DNA of 64,000 nucleotides from NCBI RefSeq assembly GCF_949628215.1, contig NC_134282.1, positions 18,766,723-18,830,722 of the forward strand, written 5' to 3'. Source of the stretch: Phalacrocorax aristotelis (taxonomy: Eukaryota > Chordata > Aves > Suliformes > Phalacrocoracidae). The notes below the pieces were generated by a model. The model had not been told where the DNA came from. It saw only the letters and a list, made by a program, of their open reading frames with translations, and did not search any database. Positions 1 through 11,641 of the stretch are shown here, piece by piece (position 1 is the stretch's first letter; every line of letters begins with the position of its first letter). Both the position numbers and the translations under genes were made by a program.

Positions 1-2132
1 TGGCGTCGCTATAAAATTACAGCTGTGTTGACTGCTGTGATCCCTGTCTGCTGCCTGGGTGGGGATGGAGGGCTGTATCCCAACCTCTCCCTGCACTACT
101 CCGGGGACTCTGCGCTTGACCCCCATTTCCAGCCAAGCCCAGCACAACCCAACCTTGTCTCCCTAGGGTTGAATGAAAAGAACTCCAATACAGGGCTGGG
201 CTGACCCTCCCAGCTGGTATGATGATTGTCCTGGGGAGTCTTTTCCTTCCTAGGGGAGATGTTCTAGGCAGAGACAGCTGAGCTCCCCGGCTGCTGCAGG
301 CATTTCTGCAGGCCTCCTTCTCTTTGAAGTTGAGCTTTCCTTAGCTTGGCTCAGAGAAGCTCCCTGGATGCAGCCTGAAGTGGCCTGGGTTCCTCCTTTC
401 CTACAGGAGTGGGTATCACTTACATTCTAGCAGGGGCCCACATGAAAAATGATGCCCCACCATGCGCAGGGCCCATTTTGGTTAAGCAAACACTCAGCAG
501 TAGAGAAAACTTGTCGACGAACCCTTCACGCCTCCTAAGAAAACACCAGAGCCCGCCCCTGGGAGCAGGGTCTGAGCTGTCTTCCAAGCCAGCACATCCC
601 TGAGTTGATAAATCTCCAGCCCTGGGATGAGCTGGATCCCTGGGAGCCATGCTGAACCTTGGGACATGTCACCTGCCCACCCTGCGGCACTGAGCCCTCC
701 CAGCTCTCTGCCTGTCCCCAGTGCTTGGCCTCCACTTCCCAGTTTGGCTTAGCCTAGCCAGGCAGCAGGAATGTCAGGGAGGCTGTTTGCGGGAAGCTGT
801 GCAGGGGTCTGGGGTGGCCGGCCCTGCCACAGAGGGCAGGTATTGCCCCCATCTCTTCCTGATCTCCAGGCAATGGCCAGGACCTCAGTAGGCATTAACT
901 CAGGGCTTGAGTATGAAGTGGATCTATGACTCAGGGGATTTGATGTGAAATCATGCTGTTCCCCAGCGGTTCAGGAAAGGGATGAGGCAAGGTTGCTAAG
1001 GGAGAGCCCTGATAATCCCCATCTGAATCCCCCAGACATGGGGGGCTACCCCATGGCCACTGCCCTATGTGCTCCTGCCAGCCAGGGCAGGCAAGAGGTT
1101 GGTGCTAGATAGCCGGCAGCTATCTAGGCAGCCGTCTGCAAAAGGATTTCCCTGTGGTTTGCTCTTCACTGGCCACTTTGATACGTTTAACTCTCAATGA
1201 GATTTTCCTGCTCTGAATGATTAATCTGGAAAGGCTGGCACCGGATGAGCTGGGAGGGGTTTGACAAGGTTACACCGGCGGCTTCATGCCTGCTCCTCCT
1301 GCAGGCCAGCCCTGCTTAAGTGCAGGGCTTGGGGAGAGCAAGTGAAGTCCCTAAATTCCCTAAATGCCTGGCCACAGCCCCGGGGCATTCCCTTCCTGGT
1401 GTCCCAGCCAGCCCCTTAACTGTGCCTCGTAAATAGACCTGGCTGAGGCTTTGTGCTCCCAATCCACACAATTGCACAAAGAAGGAGTCAGAGGAGGTGG
1501 CAGCACATTTCTGCACAGGAGGGATTGATTTTCTGGGGTCTTTATTCCCTTGCATCTCTCTCATCCATCGTGCTCCTTTCCCGGGTCTTCTCTTGCTATG
1601 CTGGTATGGGGGGGTCATTCCCTCCTTGCAGGGTGCTGAGAAAATGCTCAGCATCATGTGGAGTCCCTTCTGGCCACAGCTCACCGCTGGCGCTTGGCCA
1701 AGTTGCTTCATTAAGGGATGATGTGCATTCTCCAGCTGGAGAAGGGAGATGTAGACAGGCTTTAGGGGAGGTTGGGACCCAAAGCCAAAGGCACAGTCAC
1801 CCATGGTCCTTCCCAGACTGTGGGGAGAGCAAGGCCTGATCAGGCTGGAATAGGTGAGGATGTTTTGGAAGGCTCATTTGGGTTGGCTTGGGTTCCCTGG
1901 CTGGCTTCACAGCCCAGCGGTGTTGCCCCTGAAGATGCTGCATTTAGCCCCAACCCCAGGAGCACCCTGGACTCCAGCAGAGCTATCTGAAGCCATCCTG
2001 ACCCATTCCCCATCTCCTGATGGGTGCCGCAGTGGAGGCAGCAAAAGCCAGCACAGCTCTAAGCAAATCCTGGTCTGATGCCAAGCCACCTGAAAAAACC
2101 ACTTCTCTCTGTCTTTCTCTCCCTCACTGAAG
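1..2132. other. Probable last intron of DIS3L2; no gene of its own seen
   Basis: No convincing coding exon was found on either strand. Open frames here are short and show no family signature. Because the terminal DIS3L2 exon follows directly at 2133 on the + strand, this stretch is most simply its last intron. It ends in a pyrimidine-rich tract and an AG acceptor at 2131-2132. The part holding the rest of DIS3L2 must lie upstream of the window. Confidence 0.55.
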
Positions 2133-2231
2133 GTGATCACCATTTTTACGCTGGTGGAGGTCATACTGACATCAGACGGTGTCCCACTCAAGTACAGCGC
2201 CCTGCTCAAGAGACCAAGCTCGGAGAAGTGA
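2133..2231 (+). CDS. DIS3L2, terminal coding exon (partial gene)
   Basis: DIS3L2 is a cytoplasmic 3'-5' exoribonuclease of the RNase II/RNB family that degrades uridylated RNAs such as pre-let-7. Only the last exon is in the window. It follows a pyrimidine-rich acceptor (CTTTCTCTCC...AG at 2131-2132) and encodes 32 residues beginning VITIFTLVEVILTSDG and ending LKRPSSEK, then TGA at 2229-2231. From memory, human DIS3L2 ends with a closely similar stretch (VITIFSLVEVVLQAE...LKYSAILKRPG), the final strand region after the S1 domain. The human protein continues for about 25 acidic, serine-rich residues, while this copy stops almost at once. DIS3L2 lying just upstream of the alkaline phosphatases matches human 2q37, which supports the call. 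The rest of the gene lies to the left of the window. Confidence 0.8.
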   Translation: MITIFTLVEVILTSDGVPLKYSALLKRPSSEK

Positions 2232-2642
2232 GCACCCTGGGCTGCACGTGCTCCCTGCTGCCGATGCTCACTCACCTCCCACACCCTGCACTGGCACCCT
2301 CTGGGGACAGAGGGGACACACGAGAAGTTTGGGGATTTCCGTTTTAAAACTGATGCCATTTTATTTCTGATTTTGATTTTAACTCTGCCTGGGAACAGGG
2401 CTCAGGGCTTAAGCCTGCCCCAAGCAGAGCATTTCTACTCTTGGATATTTTTAGCTTGATGCTTCTTTTTTTTTTTTAAGGCAGTGGTGTCTGTCCCCAG
2501 CCACCTCGGGTGCCCACGGTGAGGGCTGAGCAGGGACACATGTCCCTGGGAGCGGAGAGGGGCTGGCTCCACTGTCCCGGGTGGGATGCAGTGGGATGCA
2601 GCTGTGGGGCCATGCAGGGTTTCTTGCAGGGTTGTGTCATGC

Positions 2643-2648
2643 AATAAA
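2643..2648 (+). terminator. Polyadenylation signal of DIS3L2
   Basis: AATAAA about 410 bases after the DIS3L2 stop codon, followed by GT-rich sequence. It implies a 3' UTR of roughly 2232-2665. Confidence 0.6.
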
Positions 2649-2667
2649 AGCCGCGTCAGCAGCCACG

Positions 2668-4060
2668 TGGGGGGCTCGCGCAGGTTTTATTTTGTCTTCT
2701 TTGCATTCTCCCAGTCGGGAATCCCAGCAGTAACTCATCTCCCAGGCAGTCCCCGCCTGATGCTTCCTGGGCATTGTGAAATCCAAGCGGCCTCACCACC
2801 TCCCCCAGCCTCAGCACGTGCTCATCTGGAGGTCGTGGGGGATCGGGTGGAGGTGTGCTTCTGGCTCCTGCTCCGGCCTCTGGCGGCTTATCCCTCAGTC
2901 TGAGCCGTCACTGGGCATCACCAGGTGTCTGCTCCAGCCCCTCACACCCTGGCCTCCAGTCTCACTCCACTCAGGGACCCTGCAGCACCACATCCTCTCT
3001 TCTCCCTGCTGCTCAAGACAGCATCCAGCCCCTTGTGCTGGCCCTTCTGTGCCCGGCACCTCTGCCTGCTCTCCATCCCCGTATCCCCCACCCACACCAT
3101 GCAGGATGTCCCCAAGGGCATGGGCTGCTCTGGCAGCCTCCACTTCATCACCCCCAGAGGCACGGGCAGGCATGAGCAGAGGGATTGATGTCTGGCAAGG
3201 AGTGGATCCATTGTGCCAGGCAGGGAGGGGGCCCTGCTTCACTCTGCCTCATGGGTGCTAGCAAATGTGGCCCTGGCATGGATAATCTGCCCTTTGCAGG
3301 AGCCGGCCAAACCAGGGCTGCCTGGCTTAGCTGGGGGGATCTGGCCCAGGGGTGGGTCAGGGCTGGGTACCACATGCTCCCCAGGAGCTGGCGAGCCGTG
3401 AAAGCCATCAGGATCACCTGCAGTCCCCAGGGATTGCGCTGCTGGTGGCGTCCTATCAGATGGCCTGGGGCATCCATGTGTGGATGTCACCTTCGGATGT
3501 GGGAGTGGGTGGGAGCAGCTTGTTCCTCCTTGGGTCTCCCTCTCCTTGTTGGGTGCAGGTGACTCAGGGCTGTTCCCTGCCCGCAGGAGGTACCTCGCTG
3601 TGCAGATGCACTGGCAAGGGCTGCCCCAGGGCATGACACGCAGCGTGTGACCATGTCCCCTGGGAGAGGGGACCTGAGGATACTGACACCAAAGGCAAGA
3701 TGTCTTCCCCATACCCCTCAGCCCGGTGTCCCCCTCCTCAGGTTTGTTTCAGGAGAAACAAGGCCAATCCAGCCCAGCCCAGCTTAGCCTGTCTGCAAAA
3801 ACAGCACTTTGCCCTGTGCCCTCCCTGCTGCTCCCCGGGGTCCCACAGGCAGCCATCACCGTGGGAGTTAGGGGCCCCGTGGTGCCCTGGTCCCCAGGGA
3901 TGGGCTGGAGGTCCTCTCTCACAGGTGTGGGGGAGGGATGGGCCGAGGGAGGGCTGGGGGCACTGTGAGGGTCCTGGGCTGAGCTGGAAGATAGTTCCTG
4001 AGTGTTATCAGCCCATCGTCTCAGCCGGGGCGGGGCTCAGCCCTCCGGCAGGACAGGAAA
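2668..4060. other. Intergenic, DIS3L2 to first alkaline phosphatase
   Basis: GC-rich sequence with many overlapping chance open frames on both strands. None shows splice-consistent exons or a known domain. I see no RNA gene or repeat array here. Confidence 0.5.
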
Positions 4061-4064
4061 GGGC

Positions 4065-4071
4065 CATAAAG
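4065..4071 (+). promoter_or_regulatory. TATA-like element of first alkaline phosphatase
   Basis: CATAAAG lies about 60 bases upstream of the start codon at 4130, in a short GC-rich region. The position suits a TATA box with a short 5' UTR. This is inferred from position and sequence only. Confidence 0.35.
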
Positions 4072-4129
4072 GGCTGTCCCCCTGCCTTGGAAGCAGGCGA
4101 CATTCAGGGAGGGAGCTGGGGTGAGCAGC

Positions 4130-7100
4130 ATGGGGTGGCCACTCTCCTCTGGGACCTGTCTTCTCCTCTGCCTCCTCGCCCAGCTAGCCGCTGCAGCCTC
4201 AGGTGACAGCTCAAGCGGGGACATGTGGGGCAGCAGGGTGTGAGCCCTTGCTGGGGGGGTGCTGGGGTGGGTGCCACTTCTCTGGGGGTCTCCAGGGACC
4301 CTGTCACCTCCCCATGGGATACCAGTGAGGGCAAACCCTCCCACCACCTCGGGAGCTTGGGGTGGTTTGAGACCCCAAACTTTGAATGCGTTTGTCTCAG
4401 CCCCCACCAAAGCAGGCTCCGTCCCTGCTGCTGAGAGGCACAAGGTTCTTCCCTGCCAAACTGTGCCTCAGTTTCCCCCTCTGCAGATGGGCTCTGGGCA
4501 ATGCTGGGGTTGCCAAAGGCTGGGCTGATCCCCAAAGGGCTCCTGGCCCCACCAAGGCTCCAACAGAGGCGGCTCAGAGCAGCTAAATTCACCTTGAGTT
4601 GAGATGCCCACCCTGGTCCCAGGGGGCGTGTTATCCCCTCAGGGTACCCAGTGCCCCCACATGCCCCCAGCTCTGCTCTCACCTCCAGACGCTGAGAAGA
4701 CCTTGGACTACTGGAACAAAGGGGCCAGGAGGAGGCTGGAGTTGGCCCTGGCCTTGCAGCCGGCAGCACAGCGGGCCAAAAACATCATCCTCTTCATGGG
4801 TGATGGTGAGTCCCCTGGGTCCCAGCAATGCCCCACGGCTCCACAGCAGCCTGGGGACATGGGTGGTGAGATGGGGCTGGTGCAGGTCCCCTCCTCTCCA
4901 GCTGGCCCCGGACAATGCCTGGAGAGGCCGCCCCACAGCTTTGCCATGCCTACAGGCATGGGGCTGCCCACGGTGTCAGCAGCTCGGATCTACAAGGGCC
5001 AGCTTGCCGGCGGCTTGGGCGAGGAGAGCGTCTTGGCCATGGAGACCTTTCCCCACGTGGCCCTGGCCAAGGTAAGTCAGGCAGCACTGAAGGGCAGCCG
5101 CCTTGCTGCTGCTTGAAACTCCACTGGCCCCTGCTTGCTTCCAGACCTACACCATTGACCGGCAGGTGCCTGATAGCGCTGGCACAGGCACAGCATACCT
5201 CTGCGGGGTGAAGGCCAATGCCAAGACACTGGGTCTGAGTGGGGCAGCCGTCTATGGCAAATGCCGCACCGCCTTTGGCAACGAGGTGGACTCCATCCTG
5301 CACCGGGCCAGGCTGGCAGGTACAGGGCAGTGGGCAAGGCTGTTGGGAGAGCCTGGCACGGCACGGCCATCCCATGCTGTGCAGGGCTGAATGGGCTCCC
5401 CATAAACCCTTGCCTGCGCTGCAGGCAAGTCGGTGGGCATCGTGACAACCACACGGGTGCAGCATGCATCCCCTGGGGCAGCCTATGCCCACTCGGCCAG
5501 CCGGAGCTGGTACGCCGATGCCAACATGCCTAAGGAGGCATTGCGGGATGGCTGTAAGGACATCGCCTATCAGATGGTGCACAATACGGACATCAACGTG
5601 AGTCGGGGAGCGGGCATGGGAGGGAGGGGTCACTGGGGACATTGGGAGGGTCTGCTGGGCTGCAAGGCTGTGGCCATGCCAGTGGCAGCTCCCCGCTCCC
5701 TGGCAGGTGATCCTGGGCGGCGGGCGGATGTACATGACCCCCAAGCGGACCCCAGACCCCGAGTACCCAGAAGACCCAGATCAGAATGGCATCAGGAAGG
5801 ATGGCCTGGACTTGATTGCCGAATGGCTGAGTGACAAGCAGGTACCACACTGAGGTGGAGGGAGTGAGACATCAGGCACGGGGCATGTGCCATTGGCACC
5901 GGCTCTGTTCTTACCCGCAGGATGCCCACTACGTCTGGGACAAGAAGGGCCTGGATGCAGTTGAGGATGACTCTGTGAGCCACCTGATGGGTAAGAGCAT
6001 TACTGACTATGCCACTGGAAACACCATCTCCTCCTTCCCACTCTGGGGATGCTGGTGGGGACATGAAGCAGCCCCAGTGTGGACCCCCCTGCCCCACTCC
6101 CCCAGGCCTCTTCGAGCCTAAGGACATGAAGTACGAGCTGAATCGCAACACCTCCACGGACCCCTCCATCGTGGAGATGACGGAAAAGGCCATTCGCATC
6201 CTGCGCAAGAACCCCAATGGCTTCTTCCTCTTTGTGGAAGATGAGTAGCCCCAGGCGGGCAGCATGGCTGGGGCTGGGGTGGGATGCAAGTCCTGGGACA
6301 AAGCAGGTGTCCCAGGGGACCAGAGAGGGGGTGACAACCGTGTTCCTTTTGCAGGTGGCAGGATCGACCATGGCCACCACAGCGGCCGGGCCAAGCAGGC
6401 ACTGATGGAGGCTGTCATGCTAGACCGGGCGGTGGCACGGGCAGGCGAGCTCACCTCCCCCTCTGACACCCTGACCGTGGTGACGGCCGATCACTCCCAT
6501 GTCTTCACCTTTGGGGGCAACACGCTGCGTGGCACCTCCATCTTTGGTGGGTCCCAGGGAGGGGCAGTGAACATCCTCCTCCTTTTGCTCCCACTGGAGG
6601 CTGAGCCAGCCAAGGCAGGTAGCTGGGGAGATGTACCCAGCTGGGACAGGCGTGAGAGTGTCTTCCCTTGTGCCAGGGCTGGCCCCCAAGAAAGCCAAGG
6701 ACAAGCGAGCCTACACCAGCATCCTCTATGGCAATGGGCCTGGCTACAGCATCCGTGACGGGGGCCGCCCGGCTGCCAGCCTCCCCGCTGCGGGTAGGAG
6801 CCTGCTGCAGATGGGGTGGGGGGTGCGGGGTGGCTGGGGGCAGCATCCCACAGGCATGGCCACTGGGACTGCATGGGGTCCTGATGCCACTGCATGGCTC
6901 AGGTGTCACTTGGGCAGGAATCGCCCTCATGCCAGGGTGATGGGAGCTGGCCCCCCCCATCCCTACAATGGGTAGGGGAGCCTGCTGGCCCCAGCCCATT
7001 TTCTCCTGCCTACCCTGCAGAGGACAAGGACTACAGGCAGCAGGCAGCCGTGCCCCTGGAGACGGAGACCCACAGTGGGGAGGACGTGGTGGTCCTGGCC

Positions 7101-7307
7101 CAGGGCCCCATGGCCCACCTCTTCCATGGGATACAGGAGCAGCACTACATCGCCCATGCCATGGCCTACGCCGCCTGCCTCGAGCCCTACACTGCTGAGC
7201 CCCAGTGCAGGGCAGCCCGCAGGGCCTCCCATGGCACACAGTGCTCGCCTGAGCCCCTGCTCACCCTTCTCACCCTCTGTGTGGCCACCCACTTGGTAGG
7301 GGGCTGA
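4130..7307 (+). CDS. Alkaline phosphatase, intestinal/placental type, tandem copy 1
   Basis: Membrane-bound homodimeric Zn2/Mg phosphomonoesterase, GPI-anchored and facing outside the cell. Coding exons: 4130-4202, 4689-4805, 4956-5071, 5145-5319, 5425-5597, 5707-5841, 5921-5990, 6106-6240, 6355-6546, 6677-6793, 7021-7307; sum 1590 nt (529 codons plus stop). The start gives a signal peptide ([20 protein letters not shown]). Metal and catalytic residues are present: Asp in FMGDG, catalytic Ser in VPDSAGT, VQHAS, the Glu/Asp/His of [17 protein letters not shown] and ETHSGED. The hydrophobic tail after the last Cys suits a GPI signal. The 135- and 192-base exons 8 and 9 match those I recall for human ALP genes. 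The exon 8 donor is AT (ATGAGT at 6241), not GT; splicing from there keeps the active site. Orthology to ALPI versus the placental forms cannot be settled, since those arose within mammals. Confidence 0.93.
6241..6246 (+). other. Non-canonical AT donor of ALP copy 1 intron 8
   Basis: After the last base of exon 8 (6240) the intron begins ATGAGT, a normal GTGAGT donor with the first G changed to A. The acceptor at 6353-6354 is an ordinary AG. The shifted GT-AG alternative (donor at 6245, acceptor AG at 6360-6361) also stays in frame but turns VEGGRIDH into VEDEIDH, one residue shorter between two metal ligands. Confidence 0.7.
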
Positions 7308-7425
7308 GAGGCCTCGGCAAGCCCCACTTCAACCTGGGCTGCCCAGCTCACACTGAGCCATCCCCAGCTGCCCCATCAAGGGTCTTGGCAGCCAGGTCGC
7401 CACTGTGGCCAGGATCAAGGGATGC

Positions 7426-7431
7426 AATAAA
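7426..7431 (+). terminator. Polyadenylation signal of ALP copy 1
   Basis: AATAAA about 120 bases after the stop codon at 7305-7307. Confidence 0.75.
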
Positions 7432-7449
7432 GCATGGGTTGTTCATCTC

Positions 7450-8156
7450 CATCTGCCATGCTGGGGTCTGCAGCAGTGGTCACCTTCTTAAGGTAATGAC
7501 CCATGTCTCAGTTTCCCCAGGTGGTCATGGCTCCTATTTTCCCCATCCTGGGACCAGCACTGGAGGCATTGGGGTGAAGGAGGTGATGAAATGAGGGTGA
7601 GGGGAGGCCATGTCCCACCCCCACCTTTGCCAGGCTGGGGCACAGTACACAAGGCTGGTACTTCCTGGCAAGGGCTGAGCAAGGAGCAGAGTTTTAGTCC
7701 ACATCAGTGGAATTATTGCTTAAGAAAGTGCTGGGCAGAGAGCAGGGCTGCTCAGTGCACGAGTGACCCCGGGTGTTCCCAATACCCCTGTTGTCCCAGG
7801 TCCAATGCTCAGCACTGCCTGTGGTACTCTAGGCCAGGGCATCCCCCCTGCCTGGCACTACAGCACAGCAGCTGGGGTGGGCAACACACCTGCCAGGCAC
7901 TGCCCATCGCCTCACTGCCTCCATCTGCACCCCAGGTCCATCCACCCCCAGCAGCAATAAGGTGGCGTGCCAAGGAGGTGCACCTGCAGCCCAACCCCAT
8001 GGCCTTTGTGCTGGCTGACCCACAGGACACCTGGCTATTGGAGACAAGTCAAACCCTTCCACACACCCTATGAGGGCCGATCCTGGTCCAAAGTCCCTCC
8101 CCAGATCTGCTAGAGTTGCAGACACTGCCAGCGGTGTTGGGCTACTGGATCTCACC
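7450..8156. other. Spacer between the two alkaline phosphatase genes
   Basis: About 700 bases from the copy 1 poly(A) site to the copy 2 start codon. No exon, TATA box or repeat array is evident. It must hold the copy 2 promoter. Confidence 0.5.
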
Positions 8157-11100
8157 ATGCAGCGCCTAGCACCCCTCACCCTCTGCCTGGGTCTCTGGGC
8201 AGGACTCAGCGCTGCTGTCATCCCAGGTGGGGACAAGGATAAGGATGGGTGCCAGGCTGGCTGCAGTAGGTGCCCGGGGACGTGGGGCACTTGACAGGGC
8301 ACCAGCCTGGCTAGCCACAGGGAGGGTTTTCGGAGGGGAGCAGGGGCTGCCTGGATCTGCAAGGGTTAATGGGGGTTACTCCTGCCTTTTGGGGGACCTT
8401 AAGCCAGTTTTCCCCTGTGGGGTCAGATTCCTTCTGTCTTCTGGGCTGGGGGTTCTGGAGGAGGTGCCTGTAACCTTGCCCCCTCTGTGGGTGTGGCCCC
8501 ATCCCACCTGCCATATGGCTCCCTTTTTGCTTCCCCCTCCTTCTCTGCCCCAAGACCCCCGGGCCAGGTGGTGGATGCAAGCCTGCATGGCCTCTCCCCA
8601 CCCTAAAGAGCACCCTGACCCTCTCAGTCCATGTCAGAGAAGGCCCCAGCATGGGGATGCCTAGGGAGCAGGTGTCCCTGGGATGTGGGTACCCCAGGGA
8701 TGCAGGTGCTGGGGAGCTGGGACTGACAGGTGCTGCCCTGTCCCAGTGGAGGAGGAGAAGCCATCCTTCTGGAACAAGCAGGCAGCCGCAGCCATCCAGG
8801 CCACCTTAGAGATCCAGCCCAGAATAAGTGAGGCCAAAAACCTCATCCTCTTCCTCGGGGATGGTGAGTCCTGCTGGCACACCTGGCGGGCAGGCCGGCA
8901 TCACTGCTGCCCTGCAGAGCTCGGTGCAGGAAGGGCACCCAGTCCAGAGGGTGACTCGGACCTTCTCTCGTTGCCCAGGATTCGGGATCCCCACCATCAC
9001 TGCCACCCGCATCCTAAAGGGGCAGGAGCAGGGGAAGCTGGGCCCTGAGACCCCCCTTGCCCTGGATGCTTTCCCCTACGTGGCTCTCTCCAAGGTAAAT
9101 CCCCGCCACACTAGGCATGGAGCCAGGGTGATGCCCATGGGGCTGCTGGCATAGAAGCACCCTGGGGATATGCATACAGGCTACACGGGGTCCCTGCCTG
9201 TCCTACACTTGCCCTCAGCCATGCAAGTGAGCGTGGCAAGGGGTGCTGGGGGGGAGAAACCCGCCAGGTGCCTCTGCGGACCACCCCCGCCCTGAGCCTG
9301 GTGCGTGTCCTTGGCAGACATACAACGTGGACCGGCAGGTCCCCGACAGTGCGGGGACAGCCACAGCCTACCTCTGTGGTGTGAAAGGAAACTTCCAGAC
9401 TGTGGGGGTGAGCGCGGCCGCCCGCTTCTCAGAGTGCAATACCACAGCAGGCAATGAGGTGGTCTCGGTGATGGAGCGAGCCCGCAAAGCTGGTAATGGG
9501 GGGCATGGGACAGCAGGGCTGGAGGGAACCTTGTGGGAACGAGGGGCATCAAGCCAGGGGCTGCCTCCTCCACAAGCATCCCAGGGTTCGATGGTGGGGG
9601 CCCCTGTGCCCCTGCCAGCTGCCTTTCATGGGTTCTGATGGGGCGGGGGGGTGGCAGGGAAGGCAGTGGGCATCGTGACGACAACAAGGGTGCAGCATGC
9701 ATCGCCCTCGGGGACCTACGCCCACGTGGTGAACCGCAACTGGTATGCGGACGACAGCATGCCCGAGGATGCCCTCCGCCAGGGCTGCAAGGACATCGCC
9801 TGGCAGCTGGTCCACAATGTCGACATCAATGTGAGCATATATGCACGGCAAGGGGGAGCAAAGGCAGACCATCTCCTAGGCACCCCTGCTAGCGCTGCAC
9901 CTGTCTCGACCCCTTCAGGTGATCTTGGGAGGTGGTCGGAAATATATGACTCCTGTGGGGACGCGGGACCCTGAGTATCCCACGCACAGCGGGGTGCGCA
10001 AGGATGGGAATAACCTCATCGAGATGTGGCTCAAGGCACGGCAGGTAGGTGACGTGGCAGGGATGGTCCTCTGCCCACTGCTCCCAGGCATGGGCTGGGA
10101 ACCTGCTAACCCTCTGTGGGGTTTGCCCACAGGGTGCCCGCTACGTCTGGAACAAGACAGAGATGTTGGCCGCCGCTGCCGACCCCAGTGTGAACTATTT
10201 AATGGGTAACAAATGTCCCATGTGCCAGGATGTGGCAGTCACTGGGACACATGTGGGCACTGAGGCTGTCCCTAACACATCCCCTTCCAGGTCTGTTTGA
10301 ACCCGCGGACATGAAGTACAACCTGATGCGTGATACCACAAGGGACCCATCGCTCACTGAGATGATGGAGGCAGCCATCACCATCCTGAGCAGGCACCCC
10401 AATGGCTTCTACCTCTTTGTGGAAGATAAGTTGGGGCTGGTGCCTCTGGGGTGGGTGAGAGAGGGATCCCATGTCCCGGGGTGGGAGTAAGAGTTGGGGG
10501 TGCTGCTGTTGGGCCCCAGCACACAATGGGCATCCATCTGCAGGCGGTAGAATAGATCACGGCCACCACGACGGTGCAGCCCATAAGGCACTGACTGAGG
10601 CAGTGGAGTTCGACCGGGCCATCGAGCGGGCAGGTGCCCTGACAGATGAGGCGCAGACCCTCACAGTTGTCACCGCTGACCACTCACATGTCTTCTCCTT
10701 TGGTGGCTATACCCTACGTGGCTCCTCCATCTTCGGTAGGGCTCTGCCCAGCTGCCAAGAGTGGGGCATGGCCCCATGCTGGGTGCTGCCAGCTCCAGAG
10801 CACCCTGGCTGTGGCCGGAGGGGTGATATGGGGGTTTCTTGACTGATTCCCCCCTCCACTGCCCCATCCCCAGGTCTGGCCCCCAGCAAAGCCATTGACC
10901 TGAAGAACTACACGTCCATCCTCTATGGGAATGGACCGGGTTACCCGGGCACCAACCGGACCAGCATGGACGATGCCACAGCCAGTGAGAGCACAGGGAC
11001 CATGGCCAGGTGATGGGATGGGCTGGGCCACTGCTGGCCCCTCACCCCAATCTCTTCCTCCCCAGTGGATTACCACTATTTGCAGCAGGCAGCCGTGCCC

Positions 11101-11328
11101 CTCGTCTCAGAGACCCACGGTGGTGAGGACGTGGCCATCCTGGCCAAGGGCCCCATGGCCCACCTCTTCCATGGGGTGCAGGAGCAGACCTACGTGGCCC
11201 ACGCCATGGCCTATGCCGCCTGCCTCGAGCCCTACACTGACTGCCGCCAGCGGGATTCTGCCCCCGGCACCCGCGCCACGCCCCTGGCCCTGCTCCTGCC
11301 CACCTTCCTCCTGCCCCTCTTCCACTGA
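8157..11328 (+). CDS. Alkaline phosphatase, intestinal/placental type, tandem copy 2
   Basis: Same enzyme family and exon plan as the upstream copy. Coding exons: 8157-8226, 8747-8863, 8979-9094, 9318-9492, 9658-9830, 9919-10044, 10133-10205, 10291-10425, 10544-10735, 10874-10984, 11066-11328; sum 1551 nt (516 codons plus stop). It has a signal peptide ([20 protein letters not shown]), the metal Asp in FLGDG, the catalytic Ser in VPDSAGT, TADHSH, ETHGGED, and a hydrophobic C-terminus rich in Leu and Pro suited to a GPI signal. Compared with copy 1, exon 6 is three codons shorter, exon 7 one codon longer and exon 10 two codons shorter, so the copies are well diverged and both look intact. Exon 8 again ends before an AT donor (ATAAGT at 10426). 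Splicing AT-AG there restores [11 protein letters not shown], with the Mg and Zn ligands. Confidence 0.93.
10426..10431 (+). other. Non-canonical AT donor of ALP copy 2 intron 8
   Basis: The intron begins ATAAGT at exactly the homologous position to the AT donor of copy 1. The acceptor AG is at 10542-10543. A shifted GT-AG alternative (donor at 10430, acceptor AG at 10549-10550) would give VEDKIDH, also in frame. Confidence 0.7.
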
Positions 11329-11491
11329 CCCTATGGCCCCACAGGCACTGCCAAACACATGTCCCCCACTCCCCACAGCTGCAGCACCCACAGGTGGCCA
11401 GCAGCTCTTTGGAGCATCCCTGATCCGGATGCAGCACCAAATCCTGCTTACAGAGGGGCCCTACACCTCCTGCACAGGGTACTCGGTGGTT

Positions 11492-11497
11492 AATAAA
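11492..11497 (+). terminator. Polyadenylation signal of ALP copy 2
   Basis: AATAAA about 165 bases after the stop codon. The next + strand sequence runs straight into the 3' end of the opposite-strand gene ECEL1. Confidence 0.75.
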
Positions 11498-11635
11498 CGT
11501 GGGGTGTGGCACTGGTGCGACAGGTATGTTAGTGGTCTGTGGGTTCCCATGCCATGCAGGCAGGGCTGGGGGTGCTGCCCACTGCTGCCTGTCCCCCAGG
11601 CACAGCCCCTTACACCCACCCAGCATATCCAGCAC

Positions 11636-11641
11636 TTTATT
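11636..11641 (-). terminator. Polyadenylation signal of ECEL1
   Basis: TTTATT on the + strand reads AATAAA on the - strand, about 640 bases beyond the ECEL1 stop codon. The signals of the two convergent genes are under 150 bases apart. Confidence 0.7.

Noticed and set aside
4604-5116. Intronless reading of ALP copy 1 exons 2-3 as one protein
   Set aside because: Clear donor at 4806 and acceptor at 4954-4955 and exon sizes of 117 and 116 bases show a spliced gene.
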